Source: Mariprofundales bacterium
GTDB lineage: Bacteria; Pseudomonadota; Zetaproteobacteria; Mariprofundales; J009
NCBI GenBank assembly: GCA_030950645.1
Contig: JAUZRF010000023.1
Span: 1 to 51,914 of the forward strand
DNA length: 51,914 bases
Reading direction: 5' to 3'
A model generated the notes under the pieces. It saw only the letters and a program-made list of their open reading frames with translations, was not told the origin of the DNA and did not search any database. Position numbers and translations under genes: made by a program. Below, piece after piece: positions 33,923 to 42,716 of this stretch (position 1 is its first letter; every line of letters begins with the position of its first letter).

Positions 33923-34075
33923 ATAACTACTCAGCACCCTACCCAAAAACGGCTGTAACTGCTCAGATCGCTTCTGACTTTTCTGATAGCAAGGCGAAAA
34001 AGCGGAGTTTACTACTGTAAATGCGCATTTTTCAACGCCGCTATCGGAAAAACCGGGAGTGATCTGAGTAGTTAC
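33923..34075 (+). repeat. MITE-1, full 153-bp copy with perfect target duplication
   Basis: The copy begins ataactactcagcaccctac (first base changed from g) and ends gatctgagtagttac, with both arms and the gtttactactgtaaa centre. Both flanks read tccccttc (33915-33922 and 34076-34083). It lies between the divergent DUF484 and aroE genes and probably carries or displaces their promoters. Confidence 0.95.
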
Positions 34076-34189
34076 TCCCCTTCCAACACTGCGCAGATGC
34101 GACCAACCGACAATGCGCCAAGGCTTACAGACCGCAAAAAATGGTCAAATCCCCTTGCAAAGCTGACGGTTTCAATGAGGTTACGCCCT

Positions 34190-35089
34190 ATGCAGATTCA
34201 GGCAAGCACCCGCATCTACGGCATTATCGGCCATCCAGTCGCGCACTCCTTGTCCCCGCTATTTCAAAACGACTTCCTTCATCAGCATGCGATCAACGGC
34301 TGTTATGTGGCTTTTCCCGTAGAGCCCACAGCATTGACCGAGGCGCTTGCTGGCCTATGGGCATGCGGCGTCACAGGAATCAATATCACCGTGCCACACA
34401 AAGAGCTGACCCTACCATTGGTTGCAGCCGATGATGATGCCCGCGCCATTGGTGCTGTGAACACCCTGCGCCGTGGTGATTGCGGCTGGCAGGCCACCAA
34501 CACCGACTGGATTGGCCTGCGCCAAGTGATCGAAGCCCTCGCTCCCCACCAGCAACCACGATCTGTGCTCCTATTTGGTGCTGGCGGCACCGCGCGAGCA
34601 GTGCTGCACGCCTGCCATGCCTTAAACATACCGCATCTATCCATCTGCAACCGCACCACCAGCCGGGCTGAAGCCTTAAGCAAACACGCGAAGCAGCAAG
34701 GGTACGCCATGGAAATAACTGTGCTACCATGGCAGCAATCGTCAGTAGATCATGGCTGCATGCAGAGCGAGCTGCTGATCAACACCACCACTTTAGGGCT
34801 ACACAATGGTGCTCCGTTTCCATTTTCACTCCCCGCAACCAAGGGCGAATATCCTGGTGTCGCAATCGATGCCGTCTACCAACCCGATGGCATCACGCCA
34901 TTTGTTCGGGCTGCAACACAACAAAAAAGAGCAGCCATTGATGGCCTCCCGATGCTGATTGCACAAGGTGCTGCATCGTTCTACTATTGGCATGCGCTGC
35001 GACCAAGCCGACAACAGGCTCTCGCATCCGTTTGCAACCATCTGCACCGCCAACCTCTTCACATGCATGGCTGGGAGAAAAATCCATGA
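34190..35089 (+). CDS. aroE: Shikimate dehydrogenase (NADP+)
   Basis: AroE reduces 3-dehydroshikimate in the aromatic amino acid pathway. The 299-residue product has IYGIIGHPVAHSLSPLFQND (shikimate-binding serines), GINITVPHKELTL with the catalytic lysine, GAVNTLRR, NTDWIGL with the catalytic aspartate, VLLFGAGGTARAVLHAC (NADP loop), CNRTTSRA and DAVYQPDGITPFV. ATG 34190 follows GAGG at a suitable distance; the track start at 34097 is upstream of this. It overlaps pilB by four bases (ATGA). A MITE-1 lies about 115 bases upstream. Confidence 0.94.
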   Translation: MQIQASTRIYGIIGHPVAHSLSPLFQNDFLHQHAINGCYVAFPVEPTALTEALAGLWACGVTGINITVPHKELTLPLVAADDDARAIGAVNTLRRGDCGWQATNTDWIGLRQVIEALAPHQQPRSVLLFGAGGTARAVLHACHALNIPHLSICNRTTSRAEALSKHAKQQGYAMEITVLPWQQSSVDHGCMQSELLINTTTLGLHNGAPFPFSLPATKGEYPGVAIDAVYQPDGITPFVRAATQQKRAAIDGLPMLIAQGAASFYYWHALRPSRQQALASVCNHLHRQPLHMHGWEKNP

Positions 35090-36783
35090 AACAGACCCGA
35101 TTGGGCGATGTCTTGCTCCGCAAGAAACGCCTCACCAAAGAGCAACTCATCAACACCATCAAAGACGCCAAGCTTTCTGGTGCCACCTTAACCCAACAAC
35201 TGGTGCAAAACAATATTTTTAGTGCCGAAGCGTTAACCACATTTATCGCCAATTGCTATGGACGCCCCGTCATTGATCTCACACAGCTGGAGATTGACCC
35301 AAAGCTCGCCAACATCAGTCTGGATATCCTCAAGAAAAACCAAGCGATCCCGATCCGTCGTCGCGGTAACAACCTGACACTAGCTGTTGTCGACCCCTAC
35401 GATATCCACGCCCTAGATGAGATGACCTTTATTAGCGGCTGCCAGATTGATGTCGCTATATGCCAGGAAAATAAACTGGTTGAAACGCTTGATGGCCTGG
35501 GCGGATCAGATCAACAACTCGAAGATGTGATGGCAGATCTTGGTGCCGAAAACATGGAGATTGTCGATACCAGCGAGTCGCAAGCGGATGAAAGGCTACT
35601 GGCCTCGGAGAGTGAAGAGGCTCCGGTGGTCAAGCTGGTCAACCTCATTCTGCTCGATGCCATCAAACGCGAAGCCTCGGATATCCACATCGAGCCCTAC
35701 GAAAAGGTGATGCGAATACGCTACCGCATTGACGGCGTGCTTCAGGAGATCATGAGACCCCCCATGTCGATGCGTGAGGCCATCGTATCGCGACTCAAAA
35801 TTCAGGCACGCCTCGACATCTCGGAACGACGCATCCCCCAGGATGGCCGCATCAAGCTGCGTCTCTCCAAAACCAAATCCGTGGACTTTCGCGTCTCGAT
35901 CCTGCCCACGCTGTTCGGTGAAAAGGTGGTGATGCGCCTGCTCGACCCATCCAACCTGCAGCTCAACATGGAGGTATTAGGTTACGAGACGGAAGACTTG
36001 AAAAACTTCAAGGATGCCATCAATATGCCCTATGGCATGGTGCTAGTTACTGGCCCTACGGGTTCAGGGAAAACCGTCAGTCTCTACTCAGCAGTGGGTG
36101 AATTAAACAAGCCTGGCATCAACCTCTCTACCGCAGAAGATCCGGTAGAGTTCAATTTCATGGGGATCAACCAAGTCAATATCAATGCCGCCATCGGGCT
36201 TGATTTCCCAACCGTGTTGCGCTCCTTTCTACGACAAGATCCCGATGTCATCCTCATCGGTGAGATTCGTGACCACGACACCGCCGCGATCGGCATCAAG
36301 GCAGCACTCACCGGCCACTTGGTATTGGCCACACTGCATACCAACGATGCGCCATCCACCATGTCACGGCTAATCAACATGGGCATTGAATCCTTTCTGG
36401 TTGGCTCTGCCGTGAACCTAGTCACCGCACAACGGCTAGCGCGACGCACCTGCAAAGCGTGCACAGAGCCAGAGACAATCGCACGCGAGGCACTTATCGA
36501 TGCCGGCTTCAAGCCCGAAGAGGTTGGCTCCTTCCAGCCAATGAAGGGCAAAGGCTGTTCAGTCTGCAACGGAACTGGCTACAAAGGACGGGTCGGTATC
36601 TACCAAGTGATGCCCATCTACGATGAGATTCGCGATGCGGTCTATGCCGATAAGAACTCGGATGAAATCAATAAAATCGCCATCGCCAAAGGGGTGAGAA
36701 CCCTGCGTATGGCTGCTCTGAGCAAGGTCAAAGGCGGCTCGGTATCCCTCGAAGAGTGCCTGCGCGTCACGATAGCAGACTGA
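35086..36783 (+). CDS. pilB: Type IV pilus assembly ATPase PilB
   Basis: PilB drives extension of type IV pili from the cytoplasmic face of the inner membrane. The 565-residue protein has an N-terminal MshEN domain (GDVLLRKKRLTKEQLINTIK), ASDIHIEPYEKVMRIRYRIDG, GPTGSGKT (about residues 322-329, Walker A), AEDPVEF (Asp box), DPDVILIGEIRDHDTAAIGIKAALTGHLVLATLHTND (Walker B and His box) and the zinc-binding CKAC...CSVCNGTGYKGR. Start ATG 35086 overlaps the aroE stop; the track start at 34987 is inside aroE. pilC follows directly. Confidence 0.96.
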   Translation: MKQTRLGDVLLRKKRLTKEQLINTIKDAKLSGATLTQQLVQNNIFSAEALTTFIANCYGRPVIDLTQLEIDPKLANISLDILKKNQAIPIRRRGNNLTLAVVDPYDIHALDEMTFISGCQIDVAICQENKLVETLDGLGGSDQQLEDVMADLGAENMEIVDTSESQADERLLASESEEAPVVKLVNLILLDAIKREASDIHIEPYEKVMRIRYRIDGVLQEIMRPPMSMREAIVSRLKIQARLDISERRIPQDGRIKLRLSKTKSVDFRVSILPTLFGEKVVMRLLDPSNLQLNMEVLGYETEDLKNFKDAINMPYGMVLVTGPTGSGKTVSLYSAVGELNKPGINLSTAEDPVEFNFMGINQVNINAAIGLDFPTVLRSFLRQDPDVILIGEIRDHDTAAIGIKAALTGHLVLATLHTNDAPSTMSRLINMGIESFLVGSAVNLVTAQRLARRTCKACTEPETIAREALIDAGFKPEEVGSFQPMKGKGCSVCNGTGYKGRVGIYQVMPIYDEIRDAVYADKNSDEINKIAIAKGVRTLRMAALSKVKGGSVSLEECLRVTIAD

Positions 36784-38000
36784 TGGCAATGCCGAAAAAG
36801 AAAAGCATCGAATTTATCTGGGAGGGTAAAAACAGCCAAGGACAGAAAAATAGCGGCACAATCGAAGCGAAAAGTTTAGCTGGGGCCGCAGCCAAACTCA
36901 AAAAGCAGGGGATCAAAAACCCCAAGGTACGGCCGAAAGCTTGGTATGATATTGAACTATCCCAAGCCAAAGTGGAGGAGAAGGAGATCAGCATCTTCTT
37001 CCGTCAACTCTCCACCATGCTCAACGCCGGCCTACCCGTAGTACAGGGATTTCAACTTGCGGAGAAAGGTGCAGAAAATCCAGCACTGCTCAAGCTACTT
37101 GTCGCCGTGCGTGGCGACCTCGAAGCAGGACTTCCGCTAGGAGAGGCCTTCCGCAAACATCCCGAGCAGTTTGATCGCCTGACCTGCGCATTGGTCGAAG
37201 CCGGTGAAGCTGGCGGCATCCTCGACACCATTCTGCTACGGCTGTGCACATACAAAGAGAAGGCGTTAGCACTCAAAGGGAAAATCAAGTCCGCCATGGT
37301 CTATCCCGCCTCCATTATTGTGATATCATTTGTTATTACCTCGATATTGATGATCTTTGTGGTGCCGGTATTCGCAACAATGTTTGCCGATATGGGAGGA
37401 CAACTTCCTGCACCAACCCGGGTCGTGATGGCGATCTCCGACCTCTTTGTCAACTACTGGTATCTGGTTGTCTCTGTCCCAATCGGGCTGGTAATGGGGA
37501 TCAAACGGATCTACAAAACGCCAAAAGGACGCTATGCACTAGACACACTGCAACTCAACCTTCCCGTCCTCGGAGATGTGTTGCGCAAGGCCGCAGTCGC
37601 CCGCTTTTGCCGCACCTTCGCGACCCTCACCTCTGCTGGGGTACCAATCCTGGATTGCCTGGACACTACCGCAGAGATCGCCGGCAACATGGTGTTGGAA
37701 GAGGTGATCAGAAACTGCAAATCATCCATTGAGAGCGGCTCAACACTCTACGAACCGCTGGAAAAAGCTGGGATTTTCCCAATCATGGTTACCCAAATGA
37801 TTGCTATTGGTGAAGAGGCGGGGGCACTAGAGACCATGCTAACCAAGATTGCCGACTTCTACGAAGAGGAGGTGGACACCGCAGTCGATGGCATGACTGC
37901 CCTGATGGAGCCAGCCATCATGGCCTTCCTCGGTGTGGTCATTGGCGGACTGGTCATTGCCATGTACCTGCCCATCTTCAAGATGGCCTCGCTGGCATAA
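36783..38000 (+). CDS. pilC: Type IV pilus inner membrane platform protein PilC
   Basis: PilC is the polytopic platform protein that couples PilB to pilin polymerisation. The 405-residue protein has two T2SSF domains, with FFRQLSTMLNAGLPVVQGFQL in the first and RFCRTFATLTSAGVPILDCLDTT in the second, and three long hydrophobic segments (about 175-200, 220-245 and 375-400). ATG 36783 overlaps the pilB stop by one base (TGATG); ATG 36789 is an alternative. No pilin, prepilin peptidase or pilT follows; a MITE-1 fragment and a convergent priA come next. Confidence 0.95.
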   Translation: MAMPKKKSIEFIWEGKNSQGQKNSGTIEAKSLAGAAAKLKKQGIKNPKVRPKAWYDIELSQAKVEEKEISIFFRQLSTMLNAGLPVVQGFQLAEKGAENPALLKLLVAVRGDLEAGLPLGEAFRKHPEQFDRLTCALVEAGEAGGILDTILLRLCTYKEKALALKGKIKSAMVYPASIIVISFVITSILMIFVVPVFATMFADMGGQLPAPTRVVMAISDLFVNYWYLVVSVPIGLVMGIKRIYKTPKGRYALDTLQLNLPVLGDVLRKAAVARFCRTFATLTSAGVPILDCLDTTAEIAGNMVLEEVIRNCKSSIESGSTLYEPLEKAGIFPIMVTQMIAIGEEAGALETMLTKIADFYEEEVDTAVDGMTALMEPAIMAFLGVVIGGLVIAMYLPIFKMASLA

Positions 38001-38008
38001 TCCGTTTC

Positions 38009-38091
38009 GTAACTACTCAGCACCCTACTCAAAAATGACTGTAAATGAGCATTTTTCAACGCCGCTATCGGGAAAACCGGAAGCAATTTGA
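38009..38091 (+). repeat. MITE-1 copy, partial, between pilC and priA
   Basis: The left end gtaactactcagcaccctac is intact. The inner part has a deletion joining gactgtaaatgagc to the atttttcaacgccgctatc arm, and the right terminal gagtagttac is missing. The element starts 8 bases after the pilC stop and lies between convergent genes, where the remaining arm offers little hairpin potential. Confidence 0.8.
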
Positions 38092-38117
38092 TGGCTAGGT
38101 GTGCGCAGAAGCTAGCG

Positions 38118-40259
38118 CTACATCATCTCCACCGGATCGACATCAATCCGTCGTCGCACGCCACGAGGAATGGGTTGTGTCAGCAATGGTGCCAAGGCCC
38201 ATGGCAAACAGTTGCGGCTTGGGTCTCTCAATAGCACCTCATAGCGAAAGCGACGATTGATCCGTTCAATAGCACAAGGAATCGGGCCAATACAGCCCAC
38301 CTCTGCGGTCAACAAGGATGCCACCCCATCCACCATCTGCTGCGCAGCATCCAATGCCCGCTCGGTATGCAGCGCTGAAAACACCACCCGTACCCAACGC
38401 GAAAATGGAGGCGCCTGCATATCACGCCGCAGTGCTAGCTCTTCACGCAGAATCGACTCCGCATAGGCATCACCGAGCCGCGACAACCACGGGTGATCGG
38501 GCTGATAACTCTGCAGCAGGGTTCGACCAGCCACCTCCCCACGACCGGCACGACCAATCACCTGGGTTAGCTGTTGCCACCAACGCTCAGCCGCGCGCAA
38601 ATCTGGTAAATTCAGCCCCAAATCGGCCTGCACCACACCCACCAGCGTCACATTGGGAAAGTGGTGCCCCTTGACCACCATCTGGGTGCCAATCAGGCAA
38701 TCTACTTCACCACTGCCGAACTGTCCCAACAGCACCGACAGATCCTCTGGCGAACGAATCGCATCACGATCCATCCGCGCAGTGGCAAGCGTAGGCAAAC
38801 GCTCAGCCAACAGCTCAAAGATACGCTCGGTCCCAGCGCCTAACGGCAATAGCGCCACCTCGCCACAGCTATCGCAACGATCCTGCACTCTCCGTTTCCA
38901 ACCACAGAGATGGCAGCGCAGCTCACCACGCCCCCGGTGAAGCGTCAAGCGCGCAGCGCAGTGACGGCACAGTGGCACATGGCCGCAAGCCGTGCAATGC
39001 AACGCTGGGGCATAGCCGCGCCGATTGAGGTAAAGGATCGACTGCTGCCCCGCCGCATGGGTCGCCTCAAGCGCAGCCAACAGTCCTGGTGACAAAATAT
39101 CCCGACTACCACGCATATCAATCACCTGGGTAGTTACGGTAGACGCACGACCAATTCGCGAAGGAAGCGTCAACAGCCGATAGCGACCTTCACTCGCCAG
39201 ACGCCAACTCTCCACACTCGGTGTTGCCGACCCCAATACCAGCGGAATCTGCAGCTGTTGCGCCAGCAATACCGCCATATCCCGTGCCGAAAAAGCCACT
39301 CCGTCCGACTGCTTAAACGAGGCATCATGTTCCTCATCCACCACGATCAACCCCAAACGCTGTAGTGGCAAAAACAGCGATGAACGCGTTCCCACCACGC
39401 AATCCACCCGATCCAGCGCATGGCGCACCGCATGCTTTTGCCGTGGTTTCAGCCCGGAATGCCACGCCGCCACCACACCAAGTCGCTGTGCTACCCGCGC
39501 CAGCCACATGGGTGTTAACCCAATCTCTGGCACCAGAATCAGTACCTGACCACCCTGATCAACCACCCGCCGTGCTGCACGAATATAGACTTCGGTTTTA
39601 CCCGAACCGGTGCAACCAAACAGCAAGTGTGGTGCAAACCGATCCCCACTCAGCGCCAGCGCATCCACCGCCTGTTGCTGTGGCGGGGTCAATTGCGCCA
39701 CCACAGGCTCATCATTGCGGTGCAGTGTCGCGAGGGGTTCCACCACCTCTTCGATCAGGCCATCGATCTCCGCCTGTCGTAGCTGCCAGTAACTGTCTGA
39801 AGCACCAAGGCGCGCAACGATCGTTGCCTGTGTCAGTGGGGTCAGATTGCGGAATAGGAAGGACAAGGCCGGATTCTCTTGCGACAGGCGCACCGTGTCT
39901 CGTGGTCGAAAACGGCGCCGCTGCTCATCCGCAGCCCAAGCGAGCGGCAATGCCCAGCGATCCCCAGGCAACGCCAAATAGTAGGCGGCCAGCCGTGCGC
40001 TCCAGATGACATATTGCGGGGGCAACAAAGGGGCGTGATCCAACCGATCTTCAACCCATTTAAGCCGATCTTGCGCAATCTCACTCGCTTCAACAGCCGT
40101 CAGCACCCGCTCCACCACCCCCGTTCGCAACGCAGCTGCCAACGGCACCCGTAGCCGCACCCCCACCTCAGGATTCCCCAAAGATGCAGGCCAAGCGTAA
40201 GTGAAGAGCCGTGGTAGTGGCGCAAATAGGGCAACGGCAACCAACAGTGGCGATTTCAT
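38118..40259 (-). CDS. priA: Primosomal helicase PriA (replication restart)
   Basis: PriA reloads the replisome at stalled forks. The 713-residue protein has a 3'-end-binding N-terminal domain (LFAPLPRLFTYAWPASL), helicase motif I GCTGSGKTEVYIRA, GTRSSLFLPLQRLGLIVVDEEHDASFKQ (motif II DEEH), LGSATPSVESW, the zinc-binding cysteine cluster (CTACGHVPLCRHCA, RCHLCGWKRRVQDRCDSCG), IGTQMVVKGHHFPNVTLVGV and GRAGRGEVAGRTLLQ. The ORF begins at 40295, overlapping the transpeptidase stop by four bases, but ATG 40259 has a strong agaggggg ribosome site and starts the family consensus. Confidence 0.95.
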   Translation of the reverse strand: MKSPLLVAVALFAPLPRLFTYAWPASLGNPEVGVRLRVPLAAALRTGVVERVLTAVEASEIAQDRLKWVEDRLDHAPLLPPQYVIWSARLAAYYLALPGDRWALPLAWAADEQRRRFRPRDTVRLSQENPALSFLFRNLTPLTQATIVARLGASDSYWQLRQAEIDGLIEEVVEPLATLHRNDEPVVAQLTPPQQQAVDALALSGDRFAPHLLFGCTGSGKTEVYIRAARRVVDQGGQVLILVPEIGLTPMWLARVAQRLGVVAAWHSGLKPRQKHAVRHALDRVDCVVGTRSSLFLPLQRLGLIVVDEEHDASFKQSDGVAFSARDMAVLLAQQLQIPLVLGSATPSVESWRLASEGRYRLLTLPSRIGRASTVTTQVIDMRGSRDILSPGLLAALEATHAAGQQSILYLNRRGYAPALHCTACGHVPLCRHCAARLTLHRGRGELRCHLCGWKRRVQDRCDSCGEVALLPLGAGTERIFELLAERLPTLATARMDRDAIRSPEDLSVLLGQFGSGEVDCLIGTQMVVKGHHFPNVTLVGVVQADLGLNLPDLRAAERWWQQLTQVIGRAGRGEVAGRTLLQSYQPDHPWLSRLGDAYAESILREELALRRDMQAPPFSRWVRVVFSALHTERALDAAQQMVDGVASLLTAEVGCIGPIPCAIERINRRFRYEVLLRDPSRNCLPWALAPLLTQPIPRGVRRRIDVDPVEMM

Positions 40260-40291
40260 CACCGCCCCCTCTTGATCATCAGCCCCGCGAT

Positions 40292-41599
40292 TCATTGCGC
40301 GATGGGCATCACCTTCTCTTCACTCAATATCTTCCAGGGTTGCTTGACTGATTTGCGCACTAGGTAAAGGCGTTTAGTCGTAACATCATGGTAATTGTTA
40401 GAGTGATAACGCTGCAAGAATTGCGCAACAACCACCTCCCCCTCCGGCCATCGATTGGGGTCATGAATCAGCGTTAAGTTCGATATTTGCACATCAACCT
40501 GACGCTTATTCTTATTCACCCGCCGCTTGTAGCGTTTCCACGCCGCCAAGTTGCGACCACCAGAGTAGAACTTCTGGGCATAATGGCTTAGATACCGCGT
40601 GCTATTCAAGCTCGCCCAATCATTCAGCCAAGCTGCAATAGATTTCTCCACGGAGAGGCGCAGTTTTTTGCGCGCAGCCTCATTGCCAAAACGCAAGTGG
40701 TTCCCCACCACCACCCAACTGCGCCCCAATTTCACCATGGAAGCCAGCTTTTGCAGCCGTGCATTCGGTAACGAAAAACAACCATTGGTATTGCGCGGTG
40801 GCCGTCGGCTCACACTGGGCGCATAGCCATGCAACCAAATGCCATGACCGCTTTTATGATGCAAAAGATCCAGCACATTGGGATAATTAATGGGGAAAGC
40901 GACCGGGCCATAGCGCGCCTCAAGCCCTCTACCTGAAAGCCTACGGATAAATTGGTAGATGCCATCAGGGCTGCGTTCGTCGCCCTCTTTCTGCTTATCC
41001 CCCAAATGCGCACCAGTAACCACATACTCATCAGCCAGTTTGGTAAACCCACCATCCGCATTCGGAGCAAAAACTCTCAGCCGGGAATTTGCCTTATCCA
41101 CCATAAACACATTGGCTACCATCGGTGAAAGCGTCAACAGATCAACCGGATTCCCCTCTTGTCGCGTCGCGAGATGATCACGCAACAGCTTCAATTTGGT
41201 CTCGGCTTCTCCCAACCCCGCAGTCAAGGCCGCATCGGTGAGCATCTGCTGCTGATGGCGCATCGAACCGGCATAGCCACCTGCTCTGTGTAACGCCTTG
41301 AGTGCCTGCCGTCGATGCGCCTCGGCAGCAATCATATCAAGCAACGGATCGGTAGTGCTCTTCGCCGAGGCAATGAATTGCAACGCGCGCTCCTCCTGAT
41401 GCTGTTTGAGTGCCAACACCGCTTGCAGTGCCAGGCGATCACCTGCGGTCATCCGCTGCACCTCGGGGATAGAGTTACTCGCCAATGCCCGCTTCACTCG
41501 CGACCAATCTTGCTGCGCAGCTGCCGCATGGGCATCCGACCCCACGCCACAACTCGCCACAAATCCGATAACCAACAGCCACCTAATAGGTAATTTCAC
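40292..41599 (-). CDS. L,D-transpeptidase (YkuD family) with C-terminal NTF2-like domain
   Basis: This exported enzyme probably cross-links or modifies peptidoglycan through a catalytic cysteine. From GTG 41599 the sequence starts VKLPIRWLLVIGFVASCGV and continues GSDAHAAAAQ, a signal peptide. The YkuD domain (about 160-310) has HGYAPSVSRRPPRNTNGCFS, the histidine and cysteine of the active site, with TNGCFSLPN in place of the common SHGCIRL. The last 115 residues (AWLNDWASLNSTRYLSHYA ... KILSEEKV) resemble the NTF2-like domain found in Csd6-like enzymes, and the next gene upstream carries a similar domain. GGAGG precedes the GTG. The start overlaps the TPR gene by 17 bases. Confidence 0.88.
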   Translation of the reverse strand: MKLPIRWLLVIGFVASCGVGSDAHAAAAQQDWSRVKRALASNSIPEVQRMTAGDRLALQAVLALKQHQEERALQFIASAKSTTDPLLDMIAAEAHRRQALKALHRAGGYAGSMRHQQQMLTDAALTAGLGEAETKLKLLRDHLATRQEGNPVDLLTLSPMVANVFMVDKANSRLRVFAPNADGGFTKLADEYVVTGAHLGDKQKEGDERSPDGIYQFIRRLSGRGLEARYGPVAFPINYPNVLDLLHHKSGHGIWLHGYAPSVSRRPPRNTNGCFSLPNARLQKLASMVKLGRSWVVVGNHLRFGNEAARKKLRLSVEKSIAAWLNDWASLNSTRYLSHYAQKFYSGGRNLAAWKRYKRRVNKNKRQVDVQISNLTLIHDPNRWPEGEVVVAQFLQRYHSNNYHDVTTKRLYLVRKSVKQPWKILSEEKVMPIAQ

Positions 41600-42716
41600 G
41601 CACAATCCTCCACTGATCATCCTGCCACACCATCGTCAACCCTTTGTGGTCGCGACTGGTATATCCATCGGAACTAAAGTCCTGTATAAATCTAGCGCTG
41701 ACACGATCAGGAGCCAGATATTTTAGTCTAATCTGATGCAGGGCCACCGAAATAAAACGCTTCTTTTTAATGAGATGCCTCTTATACAGACGCCAGGATG
41801 CCAAGCTTCGATCACCCGGATTAAAATCTGCACCGTAACTTGCAAGATAGCCCGCCACATCACGCGCACTCCACGCCTGACGCCACCGTTCAATGGCCTT
41901 CCGTACTGCACGATCCACCCCTGCCGCTAACTGGTGTGGTGTCGGTAAGACCCCCTTCGCCTGGGTCAACACTGCGGCATGATCCGCCACCAGCGGCACC
42001 ATCGGCGGAACTTTGGCCACCACTACAGCCCTCTTCGGCGCCGTGCGTTTGGCTTGAGCTACCGGTTTGAAAACCACAGGAGCTGGCTCCACAACCTGCT
42101 CGAACGCCGTGGTGGGGATTGGAAGCACGGTCTCCGTGTGCGCCACTGCAACGGGCTTGGCGATCGCACCCACCTTCGCCATCCGTTTTTTCTCTGGTGC
42201 TGGAGTCTTGAATAACCGCGCTAGTGTCTCGGCCATCTTGTTCACCGGCTGTTGCAGTAGTCGCCGCTGACACAACGCCCGCGCCAAACGAAAACGGCCA
42301 GCGACCAGCGATCCATCCCCCTTGGTGCCAATCAAGCGATATAGACTCTCCCCGCGATCCAGATATGCCTGAGCCAACTCTTGCTGCGCCCGAATATCGC
42401 GTGGCGCAAGTGATACCACCTGTTTAAGCTCATCAATCACCGAACCCTCATCCTCTAACTCACGATAGATTGCGGCCAAATTGTAGTGTGGCGCCACAGC
42501 CCGAGGATTAATTCGCACCACCTGATGAAACGCCTCAATTGCCTGCAGCGTGCGGCCATCATGGGTCTGCAACACCCCAAGTCGGAACCAAGAGGTGGCA
42601 TCATCGGGGTTCTCCTGTATGGCATGATTCAACGCTTTCTCATTGTACGAAGGGGTGGCAGCAACCCCCAGCAATGGAACCAATAGCAGCAACAGCGCCA
42701 TCCCCACGACACGCAT
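41583..42716 (-). CDS. TPR-repeat protein with NTF2-like C-terminal domain
   Basis: No known gene name applies. The 377-residue protein starts with a signal peptide (MRVVGMALLLLLVPLLGVAA), then has about three TPR units (ATSWFRLGVLQTHDGRTLQA, VAPHYNLAAIYRELEDEGS, DIRAQQELAQAYLDRGE), a proline/valine/alanine-rich linker, and a C-terminal domain (AIERWRQAWSARDVAGYLAS ... WRIVREITY). That last domain resembles the end of the neighbouring L,D-transpeptidase, including GDRSLASWRLYKRHLIKKKR against GGRNLAAWKRYKRRVNKNKR. It probably works with the transpeptidase in the periplasm. ATG 42716 overlaps the deacetylase stop by one base (TGATG). Confidence 0.8.
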   Translation of the reverse strand: MRVVGMALLLLLVPLLGVAATPSYNEKALNHAIQENPDDATSWFRLGVLQTHDGRTLQAIEAFHQVVRINPRAVAPHYNLAAIYRELEDEGSVIDELKQVVSLAPRDIRAQQELAQAYLDRGESLYRLIGTKGDGSLVAGRFRLARALCQRRLLQQPVNKMAETLARLFKTPAPEKKRMAKVGAIAKPVAVAHTETVLPIPTTAFEQVVEPAPVVFKPVAQAKRTAPKRAVVVAKVPPMVPLVADHAAVLTQAKGVLPTPHQLAAGVDRAVRKAIERWRQAWSARDVAGYLASYGADFNPGDRSLASWRLYKRHLIKKKRFISVALHQIRLKYLAPDRVSARFIQDFSSDGYTSRDHKGLTMVWQDDQWRIVREITY

